The translations under genes and the position numbers were made by a program. Source: Atopsyche davidsoni (Eukaryota; Arthropoda; Insecta; Trichoptera; Hydrobiosidae). Taken from it: a stretch of DNA of 64,000 bases. The stretch is from positions 2,356,001 through 2,420,000 of the forward strand of contig JAILWY010000001.1 in assembly GCA_022113835.1 (NCBI GenBank), in the 5' to 3' direction. Position 1 is the stretch's first letter. The number at the start of each line of letters is the position of its first letter. The notes below the pieces were generated by a model that saw nothing but the letters and a program-made list of their open reading frames with translations, ran no database searches and was not told the DNA's origin. This document shows, in pieces, positions 27,657-42,157 of this stretch.

Positions 27657-30600
27657 GATAACGAGACCCGCCCTGATGGAGAGATGGTTTAACTTATTTT
27701 TATAGATGGGTTTACATATTTTACCAAGTCTACAACACTTCACAGTTCAATGCCATAATTATATACCGCTGTTCAGATCATGTCTCCTCAAAACCGATTT
27801 TATTCTTCCACACAATTTGTTTTATTTTAAAAAATATTGTTTTACACTGGCATTAGCATTAGTTAAATTGCTTATTTTATTTGTAACAATAGGATTTTTT
27901 TTTCATGTCCAACTTATATGTTTTTGACTCAAAACTATTTATATATTTACCACTAAACTATACTAGCCCATCTCAATACAAAGCCTAATAGATTTCGGCA
28001 GGTCTAGCAATAATTTGCCACCAAACTTTGTCACTTATGGCTTTTATTTAGTTATTATATGTGCTAAACAAAAACGCACAGATTATATAAAATTAAACAT
28101 AATTTATTGCATTTCAAAATTGAAGTCTTCCCCGTTTTTTTTACATTTTGAATAATCAACATCTTAATTGTACTGGGTCTATCTAATAGCATTTATCGTT
28201 TATAATTAATCTTTACAACAGACTCATAGTACATAAATATAAAGCGAGTCAATTCCTGAATCAATTTGTGTGGCAGAATGAAATCATCGATATGGAGACT
28301 TGCATCTTATTTTGATTGAAATTTGTACTTATTCCATGACAATGAATTGCAGACATTCCCTAAATTTGCACAATTCAAGTTGATAGATGTTTAAGAGTGA
28401 GTCTTTTGATTTTTTTATTTAGTATTTGATAACAATTTTGAATAGTATATTATAACAAAAATGAGAATATATTTTGACCGCGTCAATATTAACTTCACCC
28501 GTAATGCTTAAACTTTTCAGATCGATTGGAGAAACTATTTTATAATTATTTTTATAAGTATCCAATTTTATTACCCCGGCTGTTTTCAAAATATTACATT
28601 GATTTTTAAACTGATTTAAATGTATTGATTGCTTTTGAATTTGTTCGTATCAATTAACTCTAAATACTGATATGAAAATAGCTACTCGAGCTAAATAAAT
28701 TTGAATCTTTGGCACATGTTTCAAATTCAATTCACTTAACGATGTACAAATTTTACTTCATTCGTCTTAAAATTTTATTTACCAGGCATACAAATATCTT
28801 CCTTTGAATTTTTGATGTCTGAAATTACGGTTAAAAGTTTAACCCTAATATCTCGTATCTTATAAGTTTTAAATGATACAATCTTATTGTAAAATTTTGA
28901 CATTATATAGATGAGTGGAATCCAGGAGCTTGCAACCTTCGAGGCGTGTTAGAAGGATATTAATGAAATAATATAATTTTTGGTGACGGGGGATAAAATC
29001 CAAACTTAATTCCTTAAAAATAACCTTTTTGTTAAATTAAATTATAATTATAGATCCAAGTATCCTTTAATCTTACTTTAAATTGTCTCTTAGCAATATT
29101 TATTGTTTGTCAGATACGGGAAGGAGATTAACATTTGTTTTGCTTGTTCGAAAATATTCCATAAATTTTGTTTAACTACTTTGGTGTTTGTTACATGTGT
29201 GGGAAAATCGGCTGAAATTAGTAAAATTAATTCAATTATTTGCTAAAATTAGTCATTTGACTCTGAACCATTGCAATGCCTTGAGAATCTCCATCGTTAA
29301 CAATGTAATAACCTCTAATGGTGTAATGCAATTGGATACTTATAGCTAATCTGAGAAGAAGCAAGACAGCATGCCGGACATTGCTGGAGGCCAAGCTATT
29401 ACGGGCCGAGTTTCATGTTCAAACTCTGTAATGCGTATTTTTGTTAATCGTTTAACAGATTTAATGCTATTACAATTATTTTAGAATGGTTTGTGAAACG
29501 TAATAACATGTAAAAACACTCAATAAATCAATGCATCGTTAATATTGACAGTTTGTATTTTCAACGCCTAACCTGGTTATTTTCCATGGTATTGTGATAA
29601 ATAGTACATTCTTTGATGTTATAACAATTTCGTTTAATGATATGATTACATAATCATATGATTACACACTTTTTTTTAAAGTTTGAAAGGAGCTAACTAA
29701 TAGAGGTGCCTGCGACCAATAAAGGATAGATTCCTTATAGATACGGACAGAATCTTCCAGTTCAAATGACTGATAATTATCATTTAATGTTCTATGAAAA
29801 TTAATCTAACACAAGAGCTTAAGCAAGACAACGCTCAAATGCACTGTGAGTTAAAATTATATCTTTTCAAATTTTCATTACGTATTTTCCTCTGATAATA
29901 AATCTTATATTTACCATCTGTTATGAAACATCAGCACATAAACCATTCTAAAATTAATTGTAAGTCTAAAACTGTGAAACACTTTGTAGTTATGTCTTCT
30001 TCCGAGATGGTGATCTCACCTCGCCTTGCACTGTCAAATTTAAAATACCTACATGTATTATATACGAGAGTAATCCAACTGTGAATAGGTAACGAAAAGT
30101 ATTAAGAATTTTTAATAAGTTTAACTGCGCTGCTCGTGACCCAAACTTAATCTTAAGTTTATTTTTTGATAGTTCATTAGCCTTAGATATTTGTAATATT
30201 GCTTAGTTATACCATTGCTGCTGGTTGCCAAGTTAGCACAATCGACTAATTTAACCACACAATTTAAAAAAAATTAAATAGACGAATTTGTTTTACATCT
30301 CAAGTTAAAATAATAATAATAAAAAATAAACAATGACTATTATCTTTATTATAAACGAAACAATCGTAATTTACCTTTTCCACACCAGTTGGTGTGCGAT
30401 TCGGTCTTGTCTATTTAAAATCAAACTCTTGCACCATGTGTCTGAAAAGCTGATCAACCAATGAAATAGTCTAGAAGCCGTTGAACGAGTCACAAGAGTT
30501 TTAATAAAAAAAACAATAAATCAGTGACTAAGTTGACAGTGAAATGTAGTTGACCTATTTTTAGTTTAATCGAATCACAGGCTTATCAGAGAACTCATAT

Positions 30601-33600
30601 GAAATATTTGACAGCTTGTTAATCAGTCCTTTCATCGATCAGATTTTCAATAACACGGATAACCCAATAATTAGTTAAGAAATACAAGGTCACTTTTACA
30701 AACAACGAATTTGCTTTCCATGATCTGCGTAGTTTTGATAGTTTTTTTTAGTTTGTTTTTGATATAGGAGGTTTGGGTCACCGCATATCAGAATGCAGAC
30801 CATCTCGCGTATAATTAAGGTGGGGTGAAAGAAGAGTGCACATAAGAAATTAATATATGTATTATATAATATATTAAAGCAATAAAAATATTCTTGCTTT
30901 TTATAGTATTTAAAATTTTATATGCAATATACATATGTCTAATAAAAATATATATATTATTATATTCTCAATTGAAATGTGGCTTCCGTGTATTACTGTA
31001 AATTTACAAGAATGTAGATGAACTGTACGCGACGTAGATTTTAATTAATCTATGGTACACATAGTGCCTCATATTCAAAAAGAAATAGTAACTCCACCTT
31101 AAGGTTTTATAATTAATGTAAAAATACAATAGACTTACAAGAGCATAGGTGGCACATCGAGTCTTTAGTTGCTGTTTCGGGTCTAACTAAATCAGTCGTT
31201 TCGAAAACAGCATAATTTCACTGAACCAGACAGACCAAAATAATTTTTATATATATTTTGAATATACTTAAATTTTTATCTAACACATTCACTAGTGAAA
31301 TTAAGATCATTTTATAAGTAGTGTGGTTATTGATTTTTTTAAAAAAATTAAAAATATCGGAGAAACTGTTAATCAATTTATATGATAAAACGGATAGCCT
31401 TTATACAAGACTGTTTATTAGTTTGTGATTCGGATTATTAGCGCTTCTAGTATATTCTTGGTCGTTTGAATCAAGAGATTCCGAGTATGCTGTTTTCAAA
31501 ATGACAGGTTTAATTTTGTTGTAGCTTTGTGCATCAGGGCAGTGTTATAAAACACCAAAAACATACACAACGCATTCGTTGCTGATACAATATCACGACC
31601 TTTTCTCAGTTGCTGAAAACATTATTTCTTTCAAAACCATAGAAATTCAAAAACTAACTTTATCGTATGATTTCTGAAATGCTTACCCATATTTAAATTA
31701 TATGTGTTAGTATTGCATTTTAATTGTTCGCATCATTTATGATAAATAAACTATATTTTTCTTGACATAATATATGATACAATACTTGTCATGTCAAAAA
31801 ATTTCCCACTGCTTGTGAGTAAATAATAGCCTGCTGTGATTTTACTGTACATAACTTAAATTGGTGATAAGAAATCGTTTCCACTTCAGAAAGCTTTGTA
31901 TACAATGAGAATCATTAAAGACGAGAGGAGATAAGAAAAAAATCTATCTGCTGTTATTACATTTCTTTAAAACTGTAACAATTATTTGATTTCTTTGTTC
32001 ATATTCACTCACCGTGTATTACAAGATTACACTTTGTACATTCCTAACACTGCCTTGACACTAAAGTGAAATATATAGAATAAAAGACAACATTTTCTGT
32101 AGGGTAGAAAATATATTATTTTGATATGTAGGTGCTTATATTGCAATAATTACTATAATATGTGATTCAATTCTTTATTTACTGTTGCTTTTCGCCTAAA
32201 TTTCGATATTTATCTAAATCTAATGCCACATCACACAGTGGACTCACAATGACGACAACCTGCTTTTTGCAATAAACACACCTATGCTGTTGTATATAAT
32301 CCAAAATAAATACCATGGTGTGCATTATTATATTTATACATTCTAAAAAAAAACATTATGCATTGAACTAGTGGTAAAATGCTTCATATGTAATATTTTT
32401 CAAAAGTCAAGTAAACGAAGGGGCGGGTAAGTGAATATTCTAAGTCATCCATTATTTATAAGCCAAATGGCCATATGACACACAATTATTAATTAATATC
32501 CATAATATCAATTCCTTATTGTCTTAGCATTAGTTTAAGTTAGGCTCAAGGAATAGTGCTAACTCTTCGGACACGATATCACAGGTGTCTGCTACTTAAT
32601 TTACTGGTGGTTCACTTTTGTGAACGTTTGTGGCAACATAGATCGTTATCTAAGGCCACATTTACTCCCCCGCCCGACAACACCCAAGTGCCACGGAAGG
32701 AATCCCACTTTCGACACCACCAATGGTTAACTAGTTAATTATTGTTACACTTTGTACGTGATCGTTTGTAACTGCTTTTGCGAGAGACAACAGATTCCCG
32801 GCACTGCGGTATTACCAGGCGCTTTGTAAATGTAACCATAGATCGCAGTCTACATTTCTACAGGTTAATATAAAAAAGGTTTCGGGAAATCTTAATGATA
32901 ATCAAATTTTATGTTTGGATAGATCGTTTATTATTTCTGATGGCAGTTAGTTAACCCATAGCCATAATAATATTGTTTTGTCAATATTGTAGTCAGGTAT
33001 ATTGATAATATAATATTAATTTTATTAATAAATCTAGAACAAATACTAAATATTTTTTGTTATACAATACTACCATTACGCTTTCTGTATGAACAATTTT
33101 TGAATAATTATAAGAGCCATTCATTCTACCTCTCAATAAAACTGATTTGTGATTCAAACTGTGTTTAAATCCATCATCGGTTAGTTGAATCAAGATTCAT
33201 GAAGCTTTGTAAATTATGAAACTCACAATCCATTATCCAAATGCACTTCTAAAAACAATATGATAAGATGTGATTATATCAACAACCCTTTTTAATGCTA
33301 ATTATGTTTACCATCTCATTATTGAGGGATGAAAGGAATGGCTGTATTTTTTTTTTTATGTATTGTTTTCTCCAATGTGTCCGAATTTCATAGATTTTAA
33401 TCAATTTTATTATTTTTAAAAATAAGCTCTTGTTCATATTGATTACTAATTCGTTGATACTGATTTATTTAGTGTTGATAAAAGATTTTTAAATTGTTCT
33501 AGGCGTGTGAATAAGTAAATGCTAGAATTCAATAACTTATAACCATGCTATACAATAGTTCAAAGGACAGTACTTCCGTCTACGTAGATATCTATAAACA

Positions 33601-34764
33601 TAATACACTCACCATTGCATCCACCAATATTTATATTTTGAGAAAAGTATAAAGCTGAACTTTCTACCTAGCTTATTTTGCAAAATGTGTGCAACAGTAA
33701 TATCACACTTTGTGTTTATTATTGCAACAAAATGAAAGTTGTTTCATTACTTTAAAATTATTTTTTTAGTGTAAATTTGATATAAAGTTTTTGATCAACA
33801 CTTTTAATTTCTCATGCAAAATGCAGTATGATTTTTTTAAGAATGCAATGGATCATTATTTTTTGTTGTTATTATTTAAAAAATAATAATTATTAAATAC
33901 CTCAAAAGCGTTTGTGCTCGCCTAATACTATTATTTTTATTAAATATAGTAGTTTTAAATTTTTTAAAACTAGATTGTGTCCCCGTTACAAATAAACAAT
34001 TATGAATGTTTTATTTTTTATAAAATACAAGCGCGGTTTTGCTGACTGATACTATGGATGTGTGATTTGTTTATAGTATGAATGAAATTCGGATAGCACT
34101 AGAATCGTGTGAAATAATATTAATATTTTGTTTAACATTATTGTTAATGTTCGTTGTGGTTTTCAATCGCTGTTTTCGGCTGCTTTCAAATGGTGGAGTT
34201 ATTTTTGTGAATTATAAGACATTTGCATTGAATTTGAAGGTTAATTTATTATAAATGTATAAATGATATTAAACTTAAGGTAATTAAGTTAGATGTTAAC
34301 TTAGGAATACGGCTGGTATTAATTTTTATTCAAAGTATAAATACCATTGAATATTTGTAAGCTTTTTGATGTAATTTTATTCTAAATGTTCTCCTTTGTA
34401 ATGTAGGAAAATTTGCATTTTTAAAATATTTAATTATTTAATATAATTACACTTCATTTTCACCAAACGTCATCCTGTTGTTTCACATGTCTTTTGTTAT
34501 TTAAAGCGAGCATATCTTAGCTCTCCAGATTACATACTTTATACAAAATACTTTTTAGTTTTATTTTTTCTACATACATAATACATTGTAATTGACATTT
34601 GGGTCAAAATTCTCAGATTGTTTGAATACCCTACCACTCATAAGATTAAATTAAAGTACAAACAATAAGAAATCAATTGGTTTTTTATTTCTTTCAACAC
34701 ATCAGCATCATAAAGCCACTAGACTTGATTCACTTCCCGCAACCATTAATCTTATAAAAATAAA

Positions 34765-34885
34765 TTATTACAAATACTCAGTTCTTGGATGTCATGCCGC
34801 GTTTCTTCTCTAATGTTCAGACGTTTCGGTCTCGGTACTGAGGCCATCTCTATGGAAATCAAAACGTTGAAATATTAATGAAAAA
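34765..34885. repeat. Dispersed repeat family C, copy 2 (inverted)
   Basis: Read on the minus strand it gives gagaccgaaacgtctgaac, then gcggcatgacatccaagaac, matching 2310-2410. The flanks are unrelated, so it is an interspersed element and not a segmental duplication. Confidence 0.5.
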
Positions 34886-36824
34886 ATGTATCATAACACC
34901 CAAAAACTGAATATTTATAATAACAACGGCTGCAAAACTTACTTACACACATAATCAATGTCTGCAAAATTTAACTTGAGATTCCTCCCGAGTCAGTGTT
35001 TCAAAAGATTTTCTCGAAACGATTTTCAAAAACTCAGTCAGCTGTACTCTTAATCTCTAGCTGAAGATTTATAAAATCTTTAATGAATCTACTGGTGTAT
35101 GAATCAAGTTTAAAACAACAACTTTAATAACACATACACGGGATCAACCATGTTTTTTTCACTCCAGAAATGATGGTTTTCCTGTGATATTGCCATGCAG
35201 ATGAAAAATGAGCAATGTGATTAGTCTTTCATATACAGGAAGATCTCAGAAAATAGAGGTATTTCTCTTTAGGTTTTCTTTTTCAATGAACAAAGCATAC
35301 ACACATGCTTTTTATTAAATCGAACCTAAAACCTCATAACCACTGAATCATAAAATAATTGTTCAATTAAGTCATTAATAAAATACTGTCTTAATTCCTC
35401 AGAAATTACTATACCCATGAGCAAGTATACATACAAGCATGTACAAAAGTATACGCATTAATATTTGATTATTCAATGCTGCGAAATATCATCGGTAGAA
35501 TGAAGAATCTATGTAACTACCCTATAATCAACTTCACATTTCACTCTATATAATTCTATTAAAAATATGTATCCCTACTTACCAAAAAAATATTTATTTC
35601 CATGCAATTGCGATAACATCATAATAGGTGCTTACAAAGTTACTATTATAATTGCATTGAATAAATGTTTTTTAGCAATACGTAAAGATACTAATTTTGT
35701 GAAATCATTTTGGGCTTAACTTAATACTTAACTACTAAAATTGTAAAATTGGTGTAAATAAATAAAAGTGATTGTTCATCTTTCCAGCAGTGATATAACC
35801 ATAGAATTAAATATTATTTTTATACCATCAGCATTCCCAACAATGTTTGATTCTATCATTGTTTTAATAATTTAAATAATATATTTATGCTATCTTAGTT
35901 AGTTACTAAAATTTTAAATTTGTATTTACGTAAAAATATTACTAAAAATGTGTGACTCCAAAAACACCACTTGGTGTGAATTCTGCTTGCCTTGTGTATA
36001 AATACTGAATATTTAGAGAGCAATATAAATGTTTACTGGTTTTACTGTATTTCTATGAAAAATTGAGTTGAAAATGAGGTAATTCGTCTGATGTCTATAA
36101 AAATTATGATGCTATTAAAATGTATTCATGAGTTAAATGAGTCCGCAGGTAATCAAAAGTCTAGAAATAAAATTGAGGCAATAAACATTCATGATCAAGT
36201 TTTCTAAAAGACTGATTAGATTGAACAGTTATTACTAATACTAATCTCTAATTTATATTACAAACTATTAAAAATGGTAAATTGAAAACAGTTACATTTT
36301 TATAGAGCGAAATAATATATTTACCAACTTCACGGTCACAGTTCAATTTAATCAGTCGTTCAGATCTTAGGTGCTGGGCGCTTAAGTTTTACATATCTTA
36401 ATTATGATTAAGTTAAAAAATAAGTAAATTTTAGAATCCGATCTTCCTAAATGTCATTTTATAATCTTAATAAACTTTATAAATATATGCTTTGATGATA
36501 AGTTTTGTCGCCTTTCATGCCATACTTGGTATTTATTACTAGGAATCAGACGTACACACACAAGTTAAGAATTTGTAGAATGGTAACGAGTTGACTTTGA
36601 GGCTTAATTGCAATATTTCACCATGGTGGTTTTTTTTAAAATTTATCCTGATGTTTCTGCCACTAATACTCGGACTAATTTCAAAAGAATTTGATATCTT
36701 CAAAATTATTCCCTAATAGCATCAGTGACTAAGACATCAATAGAAAAACCATCTTGGAGAAATAAGCCAAGGACCAAGACTACAAATGACTGTGAAAACA
36801 CTTGCAATAATTCACTATGTTTAA

Positions 36825-37160
36825 TATAAATGATATTAAATACTATTTTTCTCCATTCTTTCTAATCACAAGAAACATAAATAAGTTTTGCGTCTGTCTA
36901 ATATGCTTTATTAAAATTTCATAAAAATATATACTACACCCAAATATAAATTCCTATTTATAGTATATTTTACTATGAATATCTGAGTGTTGTGACAATG
37001 TTTAATATTAACAATAATAAATTCTATTTTTCTCCGTTTTCATTCTGAACAAAAAACATAAATAAATTTTGCGACCATGAAAAAATATTAACTACACCAA
37101 AATATCAATTCCTTTCTTATATATTTCACTATGGATATCTGAATGTTGTGACAATTATAT
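36825..37160. repeat. Tandem duplication, ~170-185 bp, two copies
   Basis: A block with ctatttttctcc, aaacataaataa, ttttgcg, actacac, aattcctat or aattccttt, and ending gtgttgtgacaat or atgttgtgacaat occurs twice in direct order, at about 36825-37003 and 37004-37160. The copies differ by substitutions and small indels. Confidence 0.6.
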
Positions 37161-38654
37161 GATAATCATTCTGTGACTTCTCAATGTTAGTTAAATTCTT
37201 TAAAATAATTATTGATATTTTATAAAGTAAGTCAAAGGCTTTCAATTATTAAAAAAAAAAATAATAGTAATAATCAAAAGTCTAGAAATAAGGTTTTTGT
37301 TAACTGTTAGTTCTGTGTCTTTCGAATAAATTATTCGTAAGGGTATAAATACTTGTTTTCTTGGTGCGTTTTTAGCAATCCCTTCAAATTACGATTATTG
37401 TAAATTTGGTATGAATCTTCAAAGTCGATAGATATTTTTATATCAGACAATTAATGCACATTTTAAAGTTTTTAGTTTCTATTGTCCTGTTGATCAAGTC
37501 ACATATATTAACAACATTAGCATGCGTAGCAAATAATTTGCATGTGTCGAAATTGACGGTGGAATTACCAATAGAAAATTTCTATGCATACAATATGCGT
37601 GACGTGAATGGAATACGGACACTTATAAAAGACTATAAAAAGAATTGCATGATTATCCATATTTTGTAATTAGCATATTACCGGTTAACTAATTTGTAGA
37701 GAAGTCTCTCGTGAACTTAAACATGATTCAACTAATGTGACATAGTAGATATGTCTATTGTGTTGAAAATAGACTCGTTTTAAGAAACACCCGTAATATG
37801 ATATTGTTATTGTCACCTTCAATCACAGTACTTCTATTAACATCTTAGTTTTGAGATGCACATTTCCAATACTAAATGATTTAAAAATAAAAATCCAAAT
37901 ACAATGATTACAACAATAATTACGCTATATTATTCCCACATAAAAATTATATCTCTCGATAAGAATAAATTAAGTAAAGGAAAATTTACAACTCATAGAT
38001 ATTATAAAATAAAATTAATTATAAGCTTTTTTTAAATTATATTTTAATGATAGTATTTTGTTTAGAAAGGCTCATGTTTTAAAGCTAAAATGGTTGAACA
38101 ATAAATAAATCTGCTTTTAACTTGTGAGATTATTTATGTTACTTTTACCAAATCATTTGTCCTTACTACATTTATATCATCTCACAGTATTTTTATTATT
38201 TATTATAGTTTGTATTTTTGTATTTTATTATATTTTTAGTTTGTATTTTTATTAATAAACTGAAACCTCATTTTCACAATGTATCCGACTTCAACTGGAA
38301 ACTTCAATGGCATCGGAGCTCTTTATTTTTTCTCTATTATTTGTCATTGTTATCTTAAAATTGTGAAAAATAAATTAGGTCCAAAAGGCTAAATTTAAAA
38401 TTATATACTTTTTTATTATTATTTACTAGCCATTTTATTTATTTATTATTTATGTATTTTATTATTTAGAAGTTCATTTGAAAGTAGAATTACCTGTAAT
38501 TTTCTTTTATTGTCATTGTGATGTTGCAGAGAATATGGCGGAGCTCTTTTATCACTGATGATTACTATTTGGTTTTATTCGGAAACAACTGTTCTACTGT
38601 ACTATTGAACAACAGAATCAGAACTGAATACAAATCAGCTTTTTATGAAAAGTC

Positions 38655-41600
38655 ATGGTGTCTGAATCTACCAGTGGTAAGACTCTGAAACTACATAACC
38701 CGACTTCTCAAGGTACGTGCAATTCACAAATAAATAACATTATTTCTTCAAACAATAATCATGCCGAAAAAATGCATAATAAATCACATTGTTTCATGTT
38801 CATAAAAAAAATTATATCTTAAGGTTCAAATTTACAAGAAGATCTTCACAATGTAATTAGCATGATGGGTCCTCCTACGCCCTCGCACCAGCTTTACACC
38901 CCGAGAGAAGCTTCCGAGGATATTGAAACCTCTAATTGTACACAATCCACAAGAAAGACTGACACATCTTCCAACACTTCTTTTGTTGAGGTGAATATTA
39001 AACAACAATAATCCGAACAATGTATTGTACTACTTAAGGAACTCCAAAGCTGCTGTTGTGTAGACTTTTATTTGAGCATAAAGACTGAAATAAAAATCGC
39101 TAGTCTCCCAATCATTGTCAATAATATTTCTATGAGAAAAATTTATGAAGTTTTCATCCGTTATTCTTCTTCGAATTTTTTTTTTTTGCATTTCACCTTC
39201 CATAAAAACTGTTAACACATTTTATAAAAAGACAGGTATATTACAGGTTTGATTTTTCTAATTACTCGCTTTAGGTTGTCATAAAAAATCATCACAAAAG
39301 CAAAAAAGGTAATTTGATTCGTGAAATCAATACTTGCAAATCAATTTGCACTAATACGGCTGCACAAACAGAACATTGTCAAGCTTCCCAAAAGCAACCG
39401 GAGGTAAACAAACCTTAATAAATATTAAAGTACATATACAGATATATTATGTATATTTTATCATTATTTAATGACAATATATTTGCAATTGAAGAGTAGT
39501 GAAAGTAGTTTATCTATGGGTGGGCCGGCAGATACTACTGAAAGTACGAACGGGCCGGGTATTCTCCCGAATCCATCATTTATGCCAATGCAGGTCCAGT
39601 GCCCGCACTCCATGTAAGAGAATTTTTATATTTTTAAAATAAATTTCATCTCCATTGTCAGGCGTTTGTCCATTGAGAAATCTGAATAAAACTAAGAAAT
39701 TTATTAACATCACAAAAATTTACTAGGCTTTATTCAAGGGGTTTTAAAAAATATGTGAATTCGTGTGTGGTAGAAACTGTCACTGTGTTGTTTAGCACTA
39801 GAAACAAAGTGAGTGTATATGACAGTGCGCCTCATGTTCTATACTGATGACCGTAGGCCTGGTCCGGCTCACGCTATACAACTCTTAAATAACTTGCAAA
39901 AGAAGAAAATTAAATAATTTTTTAAGATTATGCTGTATCCAATAAGAAAATATAAAGCCAATCATAGTTGCATTTGCTTTTGATTGAGGACTGGCCAAGG
40001 TTTCGAACAAGCTTCAAATTGCTTGTTTACTTACCTCTTACTTGCGGTCTTCTACTCTTACAGAATATTGTGAATAGGGATTTATAATTAAGATTACAGA
40101 ACTTAGATAAATAAATTATTACTGAGCGTAAATAAATTGTCACTTACATAACTGGGTGTGAAAATAGAGTAATTTATTTTTTTCAAAATGCATACCTTCA
40201 TTTAATTTTATCCATGTTTACCAAAAATGGACATGATCTTACCTTCTATACAGATATAATTTCTTCTTGCGTGTTTTTTTAAATATATTTTCAAACACTT
40301 AATCATCAACTTAAAAAATTACAAAACTTATAATGCTATTTCAATATTTTTCAGGTGCCCTCAAGCAATATGTCCTTCAGCCGGATACACAAGTAAAAAC
40401 GTGAAATATGAAAATATAGACAACAGATGTACTGATTGGTTTTCTAGAAAAAAAAGTCAGTGGTCAACAAAAATGCAAGTAAGTATAGGTATTTGATATT
40501 TTGACTTTTCTAAATGAAATTATGTTTGTTATCTGATAATATCATGTTATCAAAAAAATATTTGAAGAAGATGGAATTTATTAGTGATTGTCCTTAATTA
40601 TTATTATTTTTTTACAATTCATTATGTATTTAATTAAATTTGTTATTTAAATAGTTCAGGTAGAAAATACAGCATTATTAATTATTGACCAAGGTGCATG
40701 CTGGATCGAAACATGTTTCAAACTTTAATCGATTTATAGGAATTAAATCAGTTAATTTAATATTTATATAATATTGACCAACTAGAAAACTCAGAGTGTG
40801 GATAGTTTTAATTTATATTTCAAATCTCAAGTAATTAAAAGTTAGATTTTATTTTTAATCAATGATATACTTTTTATGCGGGAAACATTAAGAAATATTA
40901 TAAGCTGAGAATAATCGTACAGTTTGGTTTTAAATAAAATATGACTGTGCCTACAGATATTACTTTCATTTGCCAACTTTGATGTGTATATTTATTAAAT
41001 TGAATAATTTTTTTATTTCATATTAGGACAGGGGAGTTTATCGAGAAACGAATGATCATAATAAGAATTCTGGTGATAGTATTAACTACAATACGAAAAA
41101 ACCTGAAAATAACATCAAGCCAGAACCATATAGAAACTTACATGGTGGTCAGGGTAAGTTTTAATCATTGTTAAAATAACATTTCCAATTAAACAATGCT
41201 ATAAAAAGTTACAATGCCTAAAGGTTGCCAGACCTTTAGACACTTTCCAAGTATGCATAAATTTTCCGGCTTGTTATTTATAATTTTTTAAATTTTTTCT
41301 GTCCTGTAGCTTGAGATTCAAAGCTGAGAATATTAATCATCAATGAATTTATATTTCAGGGTACATAAAAAAAACTGAGCTGTATTACTTTGACCACGGC
41401 AATGCGGCTTATTACAATACAACAGACAGCCCGCCGTCCATACTAGCAGACTATCTTGCTGAAAAGACAGAAAACGCTTCGACTCGCTTTTGGGCGCAAA
41501 TTTTCGGTGTGGCTAATCTCGGAGTCGCTCTCGTCACCACCTTTATTTTGCAATTGATAAGGTATGTCTCAACTTATTTGTATAAATGGCATTTCAAAAG

Positions 41601-42157
41601 TAAAACTTTTCAAATGCTTAAATAAAAAGATTATTGTAATGATACATTTTGTGATATAATCCTTCAAGACAATCAATCTTTTTAAAGATATATCTTACTT
41701 GAAAAATAGATTGACCGACATCTTTGACACGTTGAATTAACTCAAATTTTACATTAGCACATCCAATGTGCCCGTTTCTCCGTTCCAATGTGTCCTGTAA
41801 AAATATATTTGTTTAAATAATAATTATACTTTTCAATGCAGTAGAAAATATCAATTTTTAATAATATCTTATCCCGTGCTTCTTTTTAGGTTTATTCTCT
41901 TCAGCATAGTTCGCCCTCTCACCGTTGGACTGATACAACTTTTCTCCGATTACTTCCTGAAGCCTTTTTTGTCAGTTTTATTCAATGCATTGATACAACC
42001 GCCTCTCATATTCCTGTTCAACATCATGACATCTCTACGAGACCTTTGCGGCCCAGTAGCCAATGCCATGGGATTTTTCTTAAAAGAAATTGCAGTTGTT
42101 TTCAGGGCATTTAGGTTGGTGGAGTCCAATCATTCCAAAAACCCTTGTCCTGCATAG
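38655..42157 (+). CDS. Uncharacterised 397-residue membrane protein
   Basis: Eight exons, 38655-38712, 38824-38990, 39275-39403, 39495-39613, 40355-40478, 41027-41153, 41360-41561 and 41890-42157, all with GT-AG borders, keep one frame for 1194 nt. The start ATG is preceded in frame by TGA at 38646. Residues 1-240 are polar and rich in Ser, Thr and Asn, apart from a CPHSM-CPQAI-CPSAG repeat near 155-170. From about 245 comes an ordered region (ELYYFDHGNAAYYN, then ILADYLAEKTENASTRFWAQ). Hydrophobic stretches lie at about 290-328 and 335-356, and the end is TSLRDLCGPVANAMGFF followed by a helix to RAFRLVE. I do not recognise the family and assign no function. Membrane insertion is inferred from hydrophobicity. 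The C-terminal half looks the more conserved type of sequence. Confidence 0.78.

Larger units (their letters stand above)
27657..38654. other. 11-kb AT-rich intergenic region
   Basis: It begins with the Hip14 3' UTR, whose end I cannot fix. I found no exon chain, transposase or RNA gene. The small ORFs at 32556-32738, 32993-33193 and 37454-37669 have no recognisable features. A GC-richer island at about 32550-32840 could be a promoter or leader exon but shows nothing decisive. Repeats at 34765-34885 and 36825-37160 are listed separately. Confidence 0.5.

Noticed and set aside
39495..39497. Alternative acceptor two bases downstream in exon 4 of the unknown gene
   Set aside because: Using the second AG (39495-39496) would shift the frame to an immediate TAG. 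The first AG keeps the frame open.
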